In this document: piece by piece, positions 8,383 through 16,249 of the stretch
Layout of the letters: every line of letters starts with the position of its first letter
Numbering within the stretch: position 1 is the stretch's first letter
DNA from: Clostridiales bacterium
Lineage (GTDB): Bacteria > Bacillota > Clostridia > SK-Y3
Assembly: GCA_030156665.1 (NCBI GenBank)
Contig: JASGMB010000007.1
Coordinates: 1-33,332, forward strand
Length of the DNA: 33,332 nt
Direction of reading: 5' to 3'
Translations under genes and position numbers: made by a program
The notes under the pieces: generated by a model
Database searches by the model: none
Told to the model about the DNA's origin: nothing
The model's input: only the letters and a program-made list of their open reading frames with translations

Positions 8383-8501
8383 GCTATAAATTACCCCGGT
8401 TCTTATAACTAATATTACGAATACTATTATAGTATAGAATCTTCATATAATTTTAATTTTGATATATGTAGAGCTATTTAAATAAAAACGGGGGTAGCCT
8501 C

Positions 8502-8732
8502 ATGGGGAAATTGACTAATTGCAGTAAGTGCGGAAGTGTCTATGTTTATGATACACACAGCTACAATGTTTGTCCACGTTGTAAGTCAGGGTACGATGTT
8601 ACTTATAACCTCATACGTGACTATTTAATGAATCACCCGAATTGCAGCTTGATGGAGCTGGCAACAAAATTTAAGCTGCCTGTAAGGACCATTAAAAGTT
8701 ATATAGAAGATGATAGATTAAGTATACGATAA
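8502..8732 (+). CDS. Small zinc-ribbon / helix-turn-helix protein (YvyF/TIGR03826-like)
   Basis: 76 residues. Residues 8-27 hold two Cys-x2-Cys pairs (CSKC and CPRC), a zinc ribbon. Residues 35-72 resemble a helix-turn-helix: SLMELATKFKLPVRTIKSYIEDDRL. The ribbon-plus-HTH layout resembles flagellar-operon proteins of the YvyF/TIGR03826 type, but there is no flagellar gene nearby, so I do not transfer that role. The ribosome site is GGGGG at about 8-12 bases before ATG. It lies 74 bases upstream of sigI on the same strand, so a regulatory link to sigI is possible but unproven. Confidence 0.75.
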   Translation: MGKLTNCSKCGSVYVYDTHSYNVCPRCKSGYDVTYNLIRDYLMNHPNCSLMELATKFKLPVRTIKSYIEDDRLSIR

Positions 8733-8806
8733 TTATATAAATTGTGAATAATTTATGATATACTTATTCATAGTTGAGAAGTGACTAGGTACAAAGGGGG
8801 GCAACT

Positions 8807-9511
8807 ATGGATAAAGCGATTGCCTTAAGAGTGATAACGATAAAAAACGATCCCGATCAACTCAATACATTTATTGAAGAATATAAACCATTTATTGCAT
8901 CCTGTGTGCAAAAATCTACAGGTAAATTTGTCGAATATGGAAGAGATGATGAATTAAGTATAGGGTTATTGGCTTTTCATGAAGCAATTAAGAGCTATGA
9001 TCAGAAGAAAGGTAACTTTTTAACCTTTGCCAGTCAGGTAATAAGAAGAAGGTTGATTGATTATTACAGGACACAGAAAAAATTCAATCATGAAATTTCT
9101 ATAGAAGGTTCCTACGGGAAGGATGATCCTGATGAAGAATATGATTTTAGCCTAAAACAATCAATACAGGAATATAGTCAGCTTGAGTTAGAAAGAGCAA
9201 GGAGAGCAGAATTGGAGGAGCTTAAACAGGAATTGAAACACTGGGGTATTAATTTCTTTGATGTAGCACAGGCATCTCCAAAGCAGGAGGGGACCAGAAG
9301 GCTTTACCTGGATGTTATAAAATATATTATAAGTGACGCAAGCGTTGTAGAAGTGATAACGACCAAAAGATATTTACCCATTGCAAAGATATGTGAGCAG
9401 ATGGGGATAAATAGAAAAAAGATAGAACGGGGGCGGAATTACATAGTAGCCGGCGTCCTGATTATGTTAGGCGAGTATGAGTTCATCAGAGACTTTGTGA
9501 ATTGGAGGTGA
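8807..9511 (+). CDS. sigI: RNA polymerase sigma factor SigI
   Basis: 234 residues. SigI is an alternative sigma-70 class factor; in Bacillus it responds to heat or envelope stress, and in cellulolytic clostridia paralogues control polysaccharide-degradation genes. Seen: a region-2-like core (DELSIGLLAFHEAIKSYD then GNFLTFASQVIRRRLIDYYR near residues 47-88), a charged linker, and the SigI-type C-terminal domain with LPIAKICEQMGINRKKIERGRNYI (a helix-turn-helix equivalent) near 188-211. The start has GGGGGG about 6 bases upstream. The stop overlaps the ribosome site of rsgI, which begins 5 bases later, so sigma and anti-sigma factor are translationally coupled. SigI units are usually autoregulated; I could not identify a convincing SigI promoter. 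Confidence 0.92.
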   Translation: MDKAIALRVITIKNDPDQLNTFIEEYKPFIASCVQKSTGKFVEYGRDDELSIGLLAFHEAIKSYDQKKGNFLTFASQVIRRRLIDYYRTQKKFNHEISIEGSYGKDDPDEEYDFSLKQSIQEYSQLELERARRAELEELKQELKHWGINFFDVAQASPKQEGTRRLYLDVIKYIISDASVVEVITTKRYLPIAKICEQMGINRKKIERGRNYIVAGVLIMLGEYEFIRDFVNWR

Positions 9512-9515
9512 TTTT

Positions 9516-10781
9516 ATGACAGGTGTGATTGTTGAGATAGAAGGTAAGGAGATGGTGGTAGTAGACCGGAAGGGCAATTTCAAGAAACTAAAGTATAAGG
9601 AAGGTTATAGAATTGGCCAGGAAATAGATTTACAAGCTATTCCCACCATTAGATATACGTCCATGATACAAAGGATGGCGGCTGTTGCGGCTGTTTTCAT
9701 ACTGGTTATTGGCACGGGGTTATACAGCTATTATTCTCCATATAGTTATGTGAGCATGGATATCAATCCCAGCGTTGAAATAATATTAAATCGTTATGAA
9801 AGAGTACTGGACGTGCAGCCTTTAAATGAAGATGGTAAAAAGATTATTAACCATAACTATCATTTTATGCATAAAAAAGTTGATGATGCAATTTCGGAAT
9901 TGATTAATGGAGCTCATGAGGCAAACTATCTTAAGGATAATGATAATAATGAGATATTTATAACTGTATCCGCTCCAAAACCTCAAGCGGCACAAGAGAT
10001 AGGCCGCTATGTACGGGAATATACTGCGGCAGGGCTGAAACAAAGCAACATCAATGCTAATGTAACTGTCGAAGATGTTACTATTCAAAAACGTGTCCAA
10101 GCTAAAAAAGAGCACATTTCTGTTGGTAAACTTCTATTACTGGAACAGCTTCAAAAGGTTTCACCTGCTGCCAATATAGATGAAGTGAAGGATAAATCGG
10201 TAAAGGATATAATAGAGAATATAAAGAAAGAAAAAGAAAAAAGTAAAGATGTAGATAAAGATATAGATAAAGATAAAGACAAAGATAAAAATTTGGATAA
10301 AGGTAAGGAAGAAAATACTAAAAAAAACAACGGGAGTGGCAGCAAGGAGCAAAAAAGTTTTCAAGATAAAAAGATTCAAAAGCCAGAGGTAAAGAAACAA
10401 ATTGAAAAAAAATCAGAGCAGAAAGATGACACGTCTAAAAGACCAGACGTGTCATCTGGGCATGTAAATGCTGACATACAAAAAAATATTAATGGGGATA
10501 TGAATAATGCCTCTGAAGTTGGGGAAGAAAGTAAAATACAGGAAGACATTTATAAAGATATAGATAAAGGTAAGCAGGAAGATGGAGATGAGGATAAGGC
10601 TAAAGAAAAAAATGAGGATAACAAAAATGAGAATAAGAAAAATGATGATCAGGGAAAGCAGAAAGATAGACCGCTGCAGAATTCAAATAATGGAGATAAA
10701 GCCGATAAGGATACGAAACCTGGCAGCAGTGGCAATAGTAATTCGCAACAAAATCATCCAGGTTCTAAAAATAAACCCTAA
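9516..10781 (+). CDS. rsgI: Anti-sigma-I factor RsgI family protein with disordered Lys/Asp-rich ectodomain
   Basis: 421 residues. Residues 1-45 are the cytoplasmic RsgI N-terminal domain that holds SigI. A membrane helix spans about 52-70. Outside, residues 75-190 form the conserved RsgI extracellular domain with the motif MDINPSVEI; in this family the Asn-Pro bond (Asn84-Pro85 here) is the reported autoproteolysis site. From about residue 235 to the end the chain is low complexity, made of Lys, Asp, Glu, Asn and Gln, including a DKDIDKDKDKDK run. Clostridial RsgI proteins often end in carbohydrate-binding or enzymatic domains; none is seen here. GGAGGTGA overlapping the sigI stop is the ribosome site. 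A strong terminator follows. Confidence 0.92.
   Translation: MTGVIVEIEGKEMVVVDRKGNFKKLKYKEGYRIGQEIDLQAIPTIRYTSMIQRMAAVAAVFILVIGTGLYSYYSPYSYVSMDINPSVEIILNRYERVLDVQPLNEDGKKIINHNYHFMHKKVDDAISELINGAHEANYLKDNDNNEIFITVSAPKPQAAQEIGRYVREYTAAGLKQSNINANVTVEDVTIQKRVQAKKEHISVGKLLLLEQLQKVSPAANIDEVKDKSVKDIIENIKKEKEKSKDVDKDIDKDKDKDKNLDKGKEENTKKNNGSGSKEQKSFQDKKIQKPEVKKQIEKKSEQKDDTSKRPDVSSGHVNADIQKNINGDMNNASEVGEESKIQEDIYKDIDKGKQEDGDEDKAKEKNEDNKNENKKNDDQGKQKDRPLQNSNNGDKADKDTKPGSSGNSNSQQNHPGSKNKP
10424..10457. repeat. 13-bp perfect inverted repeat inside rsgI
   Basis: AGATGACACGTCT (10424-10436) and AGACGTGTCATCT (10445-10457) are perfect complements around an 8-base spacer. It lies in the disordered-tail part of rsgI and encodes DDTSKRPDVSS. 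No T-run follows, so it is not a standard terminator. Confidence 0.6.
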
Positions 10782-10796
10782 TGTCGATTTAAAAAA

Positions 10797-10825
10797 TTGG
10801 TATCAGATGTGATACCAGTTTTTTT
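10797..10825 (+). terminator. Intrinsic terminator after sigI-rsgI
   Basis: TGGTATCA (10798-10805) pairs with TGATACCA (10810-10817) around GATG, followed by a run of seven T from 10819. It lies 16 bases after the rsgI stop. Confidence 0.9.
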
Positions 10826-10898
10826 GTTTGAAAAAAGGATAATGTTGGGATAATATAGAATATATAAATAGAGAGAAAATTGAGAGGAGCGATGGTGA

Positions 10899-11405
10899 AT
10901 GTTTAAAGATGTACCGTATGACCAGTATATGACTGAAGTAACTCAAAAATTAAGTTCCGGTGGTGTATTTTTGACTGTAAAAGGAGAAAAGTTAAATACA
11001 ATGACAATTGGGTGGGGATTGATAGGTCATATGTGGGGAAAACCTATTTTTATAGTCCCGGTGAGAAAGTCGAGGTTTACATATGGCCTCATTGAAAAGA
11101 GCAGTGAATTTACAGTAAGCATACCTTTTGATGGATTGAAGAAGGAACTGGCCTTATGTGGGAGCAGATCGGGCAGAGATATGGACAAATTTAAGGAGTT
11201 CGGCTTGACGCCGGTAGACGGAAAAGTAATCAATACTCCTGTAATTGAACAGTGTAACCTGCATTATGAATGTAAAATTGTATACAAGCAGGAAATGCAG
11301 CCGGACTATCTAGACCTGGAATACGATGAAAAGTGGTATGGCAATAAAGACTACCATACGCTGTATTTTGGAGAAATTGTGGCATGTTATGTAAAAGTGC
11401 AATAA
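10899..11405 (+). CDS. Flavin reductase-like domain protein (FMN-binding split barrel)
   Basis: 168 residues, the length of a single flavin reductase-like domain. Motifs include NTMTIGWGLIGHMWGKPIFIVPVRKSR near residues 33-60, the flavin-binding strand-turn region, then SSEFTVSIP and ALCGSRSGRDMDKF near 70-100. Related proteins bind FMN or FAD and reduce it or act as small oxidoreductases. GAGGAGCG ends 7-8 bases before the ATG. It sits alone between the rsgI terminator and the ATPase promoter, so no pathway can be read from context. The fold assignment is confident; the substrate is unknown. Confidence 0.88.
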   Translation: MFKDVPYDQYMTEVTQKLSSGGVFLTVKGEKLNTMTIGWGLIGHMWGKPIFIVPVRKSRFTYGLIEKSSEFTVSIPFDGLKKELALCGSRSGRDMDKFKEFGLTPVDGKVINTPVIEQCNLHYECKIVYKQEMQPDYLDLEYDEKWYGNKDYHTLYFGEIVACYVKVQ

Positions 11406-11415
11406 TGTAGACATA

Positions 11416-11443
11416 TTTACATATTTTTTATATAATATATAAT
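11416..11443 (+). promoter_or_regulatory. Promoter of the V-type ATPase operon
   Basis: TTTACA (11416-11421), 16 bases, TATAAT (11438-11443). A second overlapping arrangement, TAGACA (11408-11413) with 17 bases to TATAAT (11431-11436), is equally possible. Either gives a leader of roughly 120 bases before the TTG start at 11570. Confidence 0.55.
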
Positions 11444-11481
11444 ATAGTGCAAGTTAATATTTATATGGTATGACTGTTATG

Positions 11482-11528
11482 GACGAGGGAACTTGGTAAA
11501 AATTATATGGATTTTCAATGCCCTCGTC
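11482..11528 (+). promoter_or_regulatory. Leader hairpin of the V-type ATPase operon
   Basis: GACGAGGG (11482-11489) pairs perfectly with CCCTCGTC (11521-11528), enclosing 31 AT-rich bases with a smaller AAAAT/ATTTT pairing. The stem is followed by TTGTATTT rather than a clean T-run, so it may be a weak attenuator or a stabilising 5' stem. I do not recognise a known leader family. Confidence 0.5.
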
Positions 11529-11569
11529 TTGTATTTAAGATGATGTTGAAGGTACTGGGGGGAGCTTTT

Positions 11570-11881
11570 TTGGATACTATTATTAAAAAAATTCTTGAAA
11601 TAGAACAAAAAGCACAGCAGATCGTAGATGATGCAAACCAGGAACAACAAAAAATAGAAGAAAGCTTAAAGCTGGAAATATTAGAAATGAAAGAGAAAAT
11701 TCAACAAAGAACAGAACGAAAAATCCAGCAAATCCGGGAGAAAGAATTACAAGAAGCACGTCAAAAAGTAAAGGAAATAGAGATTCAGTCTAAACTTCAG
11801 GTAGAAGCTATGGACAAATACGCCAAACAGAAAAGAGATGAATGGGAAAAAATGCTTATGAGCCGGATTATTGGGTGGTGA
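11570..11881 (+). CDS. V/A-type ATPase peripheral-stalk subunit H (NtpF/AhaH-like), TTG start
   Basis: 103 residues, nearly all one charged helix: KKILEIEQKAQQIVDDANQ followed by alternating Gln/Glu/Lys heptads to residue 95. This is the shape of the small peripheral-stalk subunit that pairs with subunit E. It is the first gene of the ATPase operon, where subunit H normally stands. The longest frame begins at ATG 11507 inside the leader hairpin and adds unlike sequence. TTG 11570 has GGGGGGAG 6 bases upstream and gives the expected start LDTIIKKI, so I choose it. The stop is 4 bases before the next start. Letter names differ between species. Confidence 0.85.
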   Translation: MDTIIKKILEIEQKAQQIVDDANQEQQKIEESLKLEILEMKEKIQQRTERKIQQIREKELQEARQKVKEIEIQSKLQVEAMDKYAKQKRDEWEKMLMSRIIGW

Positions 11882-11885
11882 GCTT

Positions 11886-12938
11886 ATGCTGTTATCAATA
11901 TATCAATACAGCGGATTGACAGCAAAGGTTAAAGTGATGTTAGGAAGGAGGCTTACTTCCCTGGATTATGAGGAATTAATCAGAAAAAAATCAGTACAGG
12001 ATGTAGCAGCATACCTTAAATTCAATACCTATTATAAGGTTACACTGGACGAAATCAACGAAAATATTATCCATCGTGGGCAGCTGGAAAATGTATTAAA
12101 AAAGTCTCTGATAAATGATTATGCAAAGCTGTTTAAATTCATCAAGGGAAATGTAAAAGAGTTTCTGAGGCTTGCTTTTTTACGATATGAAATTGAAGAC
12201 CTTAAAATTCTCTTAAGAGTGCTAAATACAGAACATAATATTCAGATTGCACAGGATTCTATTATTTTTCTAAAAAAATATAATACCATTGATATTGAAA
12301 AGCTTGCAGCATCAAAGAATATACAGCAATTTATCCAGAATTTAAAAGGCAGTGTCTATTATGATATTCTATTCCCTTTCATCGTTAATACACAGCACTT
12401 AAACTTATTCAGCATTGAAATGAGTCTTGATATGTACTTTTTCTCTCATATCTGGAAACAAAAAGACAAGCTTTTGTCAGGACAGGATCGTAAAATTATT
12501 TCGCATTCTTTTGGCAGTGAAACAGATATCTTAAATATACTGTGGATCTATAGGTGTAAAAGGTATTTTAATACACCTAGGGAAATTATATATAGTTATA
12601 TTATCCCTTATAGGTATAAAATCAGCAAATCGCAATTGATGAGTATGGTAGAAGCCAACAATCCTGAGGAAGTAATAAAAATTATAAAGTCTACAAAATA
12701 TGCTGAAATTTTTGAGGTAAGCAGCGGCGACTATTTTTATGAACACAACTTCACCTATTATGTGTATAAAATGCATAGAAAGTTTTTAAGGCATCATCAA
12801 TTTTCTATTGCTTCGCTGATGGCTTATTTACATTTAAAGGAGATAGAGATTCGCAATATTATTTCTATTATTGAAGGAATCAGGTATCAGCTCAAACCTG
12901 AGCAGGTAAAGAAATATATAGTGGGCATTGAAAAGTGA
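11886..12938 (+). CDS. V/A-type ATPase subunit C (central-stalk adaptor, NtpC-like)
   Basis: 350 residues, matching the V-ATPase C/AC39 family. It is the funnel-shaped adaptor that joins the rotor shaft (D and F) to the membrane c-ring. It is mainly helical, with [26 protein letters not shown] near the N-terminus and the family's repeated helical blocks, ending [21 protein letters not shown]. Start ATG 11886 has GGTGGTGAG immediately upstream; the longer frame from TTG 11871 would overlap the previous gene. It is followed at 10 bases by subunit I, consistent with one polycistronic message. Confidence 0.9.
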   Translation: MLLSIYQYSGLTAKVKVMLGRRLTSLDYEELIRKKSVQDVAAYLKFNTYYKVTLDEINENIIHRGQLENVLKKSLINDYAKLFKFIKGNVKEFLRLAFLRYEIEDLKILLRVLNTEHNIQIAQDSIIFLKKYNTIDIEKLAASKNIQQFIQNLKGSVYYDILFPFIVNTQHLNLFSIEMSLDMYFFSHIWKQKDKLLSGQDRKIISHSFGSETDILNILWIYRCKRYFNTPREIIYSYIIPYRYKISKSQLMSMVEANNPEEVIKIIKSTKYAEIFEVSSGDYFYEHNFTYYVYKMHRKFLRHHQFSIASLMAYLHLKEIEIRNIISIIEGIRYQLKPEQVKKYIVGIEK

Positions 12939-12948
12939 GGTGACGGAT

Positions 12949-14853
12949 ATGGCTGTATTAAAAATGAAATTCATCAACATCGTTGGACCAAAAAATAAAT
13001 TTGACCAATTTGTCATGGACCATATTATAGAGAATAATATTCACCTGGAAAATGCTATGAGTATTCTTGATAATGTAAAAGGACTCTATCCCTATTTAGA
13101 AGATAATCCCTATGAAAATTTGATGAAAAAAGCACAAGAAGCAATGGAATACATCAATTTTTCTTTTGAGTACAATTCTAAATTAAGATGTGAGGATTCC
13201 ATAGAACAGCTGGAGCAATATATCACATCCATCAATGAACAGCTTAAAGATTTTATGGAAAAGAAAGCGGAGATTGAGAAAAAAATATCCGAAGACCGGC
13301 AGATTGTAAAACAGTTGAAACCCATGAAGGATATAGATGTAGAATTGGAGAAACTTTTTAATTTTCGGTTTATAAAATTCCGTTTCGGCCGGCTGCCGCG
13401 GGATAGTTACAAAAAGCTGGAAATGTACCTGGCAAATATAGAAGCATTTTTTATCCCGGTATTACATGAAACCGACTATGTTTGGGGGATCTACTTTACC
13501 CCTGAAATTTCACGAGAGAAAATCGACAGTGTCTTTTCTTCCCTTTACTTTGAAAGAATAAGAATTTCAGGAAGGGTGAGCGGTACGCCTGCCCAGGCAT
13601 TGGAACAAATGGATAAAGAGATCCGGCAATTGGAGAAGCAGCTGCGTGACGCAAACCATCAACTCAATGAATATATCCAAAAAGAAAAAGATAAATTTAT
13701 CAAGGCGTATAATACCATAAGATATTTGCATCAGGCCTTTAACGTCCGGAAGTATGCCGCCCATACCCGTGAATCCTTTTATATTGTTGGCTGGATACCG
13801 CAAATTCACTTAAAATCCTTTACTGCCCGGTTGGATGAGAGTGAAGGTATAACTTATATCGTAGAAGAACCGGAAATTGTGAAAAAGAGCAAACCACCTA
13901 CCGAATTGAGAAACCATACGTTATTCAAGCCTTTTGAGTCATTGGTTAGAATGTACGGGCTACCCTCCTATAATGAGATTGATCCAACTGCCTTTGTAGC
14001 CATTACCTATGTCTTTATGTTTGGAATGATGTTTGGAGATTTGGGACAGGGCGCGGTGTTGGCAGTGGCAGGATGGTTCATTTATAAAAAGAAGGGAATG
14101 GACCTAGGCAATGTATTAATACTTGCAGGAATATCTTCAATGATATTTGGCTTGCTTTATGGAAGTGTATTCGGTTTTGAGCACCTGATACCTGCATTAT
14201 GGCTAAAACCTATGGAAGATATCAATACGATTTTGATTATTGCAGTAGGCATTGGTGTGGTATTTATTACATTTGCAATGGTGATGAATATTATTAACGG
14301 AATCAAGGAAAAAGAAGTAGCAAGAGTGTTATTCGATAAGAACGGCCTGGCAGGATTTGTCTTCTACTGGGCAATTATTGCCTCAGCGATTTACTTCTTT
14401 GTAGCCGGTAAAACATTTGCGTCGGCACTATTTATAATGCTTTGTTTTGTTTTACCGCTGTTTTGCATTTTCATGAAGGAACCCCTGGAAAGGCTGATAC
14501 ATAAGAAAAAAGAGTGGTTTCCGGAAGACAAAGCTGAGTTTTTTGTAGAGACCTTCTTTGAAATGTTTGATATATTGTTAAGTTTTGTAACCAATACAAT
14601 TTCCTTTGTAAGAGTAGGAGCTTTTGCACTTAACCATGCAGGGATGCTGATGGTAGTATTCATATTTGCGGAAATGGCAAAAGGAATTGGCAACCTGTTT
14701 GTTTTGATTATAGGAAATATTCTTGTTATTGCCCTGGAAGGCTTGATTGTGGGGATCCAAGTCTTGAGACTGGAATTCTATGAATTATTCAGCAGGTTCT
14801 TTAGTGGTGAGGGAAGACCTTTTGTACCACTTACGATAGAAAACAAAAATTAA
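12949..14853 (+). CDS. V/A-type ATPase subunit I (membrane stator, a-subunit homologue)
   Basis: 634 residues. The N-terminal ~340 residues form the soluble arm, with coiled-coil stretches near 80-130 and 215-250. The C-terminal half has about eight membrane helices, opening with [18 protein letters not shown]. The essential Arg region is seen as [13 protein letters not shown], and the final helix has [24 protein letters not shown], both classical for this stator that forms the ion half-channels. ATG 12949 has GTGAGGTGA 5 bases upstream; the upstream in-frame codons from 12928 overlap the previous gene and are not needed. Length is normal for the family. Confidence 0.93.
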   Translation: MAVLKMKFINIVGPKNKFDQFVMDHIIENNIHLENAMSILDNVKGLYPYLEDNPYENLMKKAQEAMEYINFSFEYNSKLRCEDSIEQLEQYITSINEQLKDFMEKKAEIEKKISEDRQIVKQLKPMKDIDVELEKLFNFRFIKFRFGRLPRDSYKKLEMYLANIEAFFIPVLHETDYVWGIYFTPEISREKIDSVFSSLYFERIRISGRVSGTPAQALEQMDKEIRQLEKQLRDANHQLNEYIQKEKDKFIKAYNTIRYLHQAFNVRKYAAHTRESFYIVGWIPQIHLKSFTARLDESEGITYIVEEPEIVKKSKPPTELRNHTLFKPFESLVRMYGLPSYNEIDPTAFVAITYVFMFGMMFGDLGQGAVLAVAGWFIYKKKGMDLGNVLILAGISSMIFGLLYGSVFGFEHLIPALWLKPMEDINTILIIAVGIGVVFITFAMVMNIINGIKEKEVARVLFDKNGLAGFVFYWAIIASAIYFFVAGKTFASALFIMLCFVLPLFCIFMKEPLERLIHKKKEWFPEDKAEFFVETFFEMFDILLSFVTNTISFVRVGAFALNHAGMLMVVFIFAEMAKGIGNLFVLIIGNILVIALEGLIVGIQVLRLEFYELFSRFFSGEGRPFVPLTIENKN

Positions 14854-14869
14854 AGGAGGCTTTATCAAC

Positions 14870-15295
14870 ATGTTTATATTAATCACTTCAATTGCATTGA
14901 TATTAAGTATTATAATTCCTGGAGCAATGTTTATTTTAAGCGGGTTAAGTGGAAATAAAGTAAAAACGGTTTTAGGCATCAATATTTTTTCATTTTTCTC
15001 TATTCTAATCGTAGCAACAATTGTATTGTTCTCAGGTGATGTTTCTGCTTCCGGCAATGCAGCCGCTGCAGCCGATGCCGCCGGGAATGGGCTGGCCTAT
15101 CTTGCAGCAGCACTTGTAACGGGAATGGCAACCATAGGAGCCGGAATTGCAGTTGCGGCAGCAAGTTCAGCAGCCTTGGGAGCTATCAGTGAAGACCCTA
15201 AAATCATGGGTAAGGCACTTATCTTTGTTGCCCTGGCAGAAGGAATCGCACTTTACGGGCTGCTGGTTACTTTTAGTATCTTAAATAGAATTTAG
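14870..15295 (+). CDS. V/A-type ATPase rotor-ring subunit K (proteolipid c)
   Basis: 141 residues with four hydrophobic helices (about 2-24, 35-55, 73-102 and 115-137). Only the last helix carries an ion-binding carboxylate, Glu124 in LAEGIALYGL; helix 3 has the glycine-rich GMATIGAGIAVAAASSAALG packing motif. One carboxylate per four helices is the arrangement of V-type rings specialised for ATP-driven pumping. The residue after Glu124 is Gly, not the Ser/Thr usual in many sodium-binding c-subunits, which leans towards protons but does not settle it. AAGGAGG lies 10 bases before ATG. The first two helices differ from helices 3-4, so this is not a simple duplicated hairpin. Confidence 0.9.
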   Translation: MFILITSIALILSIIIPGAMFILSGLSGNKVKTVLGINIFSFFSILIVATIVLFSGDVSASGNAAAAADAAGNGLAYLAAALVTGMATIGAGIAVAAASSAALGAISEDPKIMGKALIFVALAEGIALYGLLVTFSILNRI

Positions 15296-15311
15296 CCGAA
15301 AGGTGATAACT

Positions 15312-15620
15312 ATGCAAGTATTTTTAATTAGTGATAATGTTGACACGAAAACCGGCATGAGGTTGGCAGGAATTGAAGGAGTTGTGGTTCACGAAGGACA
15401 TGAACTCAAACAGGTTTTGGATGATGTCGTGCATAATAAAGAAATAGGAATTATTTTGATTACCGAAAAGTTGGTTAAGCTTTTTCCAGAGTATATCAAA
15501 GACATAAAATTGAACTATCATACGCCGTTGATCGTTGAGATACCAGACCGTCATGGAACAGGGCGGACGCCTGATTCCATCACTCGGTATGTCCGGGAAG
15601 CGATAGGATTGAAGATTTGA
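15312..15620 (+). CDS. V/A-type ATPase subunit F (central stalk)
   Basis: 102 residues, the normal length. Typical F-subunit features: MQVFLISDNVDTKTGMRLAGI at the N-terminus, an IGIILITEKL strand near 51-60, and PLIVEIPD near 77 before a C-terminal helix. It binds subunit D in the rotor shaft and modulates ATPase activity. ATG 15312 follows AAAGGTGA by 5 bases; the longer frame from GTG 15303 lies within that ribosome site. It ends 10 bases before the TTG of subunit E. Confidence 0.9.
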   Translation: MQVFLISDNVDTKTGMRLAGIEGVVVHEGHELKQVLDDVVHNKEIGIILITEKLVKLFPEYIKDIKLNYHTPLIVEIPDRHGTGRTPDSITRYVREAIGLKI

Positions 15621-15630
15621 GGTGATATTA

Positions 15631-16236
15631 TTGAGTACTGTGGATGACAAGCTAGATAATTTTGCAAGGATTGTAATGAGGGAAGCGGCAGAAAAAAGAG
15701 TACAAATCATAGAGTCAATAAGAGAAAACCGGCTTAAAGTGCTGGAGCAAAAAGAGCTTGAATTTCTAGAGCAGGCTTATTTAACAATTCAGAAAGAAAT
15801 TCGCAGGATTAATAAAGAAAAAAATGAAATGATTTCCCGTGCATCAATGGAAAGTAAGAAAATGTTACTTCAAAAGAGAGAAGAAATCATTGATGAAATA
15901 TTTTCAAACATTCATCAAAAAGTTATTGAATTTATTCGTACGCCCGGTTATTTGACTTTCCTGTCAGACAGCATAAAAGAAGGCTGTAAGATAACCGGAG
16001 ATGGGGAAATAGTGGTCTATATTAATAGGACGGATGTTCATCTAATAGATAGAATAAAAGAAAACCTGGGTTTTAATATGGAAATTCAGGTAGAGCAAAC
16101 TGACATAATTGGCGGATGTAAAATTTTTAATAAAACCAAAAATATCCTGGTAGATAATTCATTGGCTGCTAAAATACAGCAGCAGAGAGAACAGTTTCTC
16201 GAAATAAGCGGGTTGGTAATTGGTAAAAAGCAGTAA
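15631..16236 (+). CDS. V/A-type ATPase peripheral-stalk subunit E, TTG start
   Basis: 201 residues. The first ~110 residues are a long charged helix (heptads through ENRLKVLEQKELEFLEQAY) that pairs with subunit H as the peripheral stalk. The C-terminal globular domain contains IGGCKIFNKTKNILVDNSLAAKI, the conserved E-subunit signature. I choose TTG 15631 because GAGGTGA (15619-15625) stands 5 bases before it; the alternative GTG 15622 lies inside that site. It couples the catalytic head to subunit I. Second unusual TTG start in this operon. Confidence 0.88.
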   Translation: MSTVDDKLDNFARIVMREAAEKRVQIIESIRENRLKVLEQKELEFLEQAYLTIQKEIRRINKEKNEMISRASMESKKMLLQKREEIIDEIFSNIHQKVIEFIRTPGYLTFLSDSIKEGCKITGDGEIVVYINRTDVHLIDRIKENLGFNMEIQVEQTDIIGGCKIFNKTKNILVDNSLAAKIQQQREQFLEISGLVIGKKQ

Positions 16237-16249
16237 AGTGGGTGATACT

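Noticed and set aside
10204-10330. Tandem repeats in the GATAAAGATAAAGAC stretch as a DNA repeat array or CRISPR
   Set aside because: Irregular codon-level repetition within a low-complexity protein tail; no repeat-spacer pattern. No CRISPR array was seen anywhere in the window.
10582-10812. Alternative frame within the rsgI tail
   Set aside because: A by-product of the repetitive A/G-rich sequence, running through the true stop and terminator.
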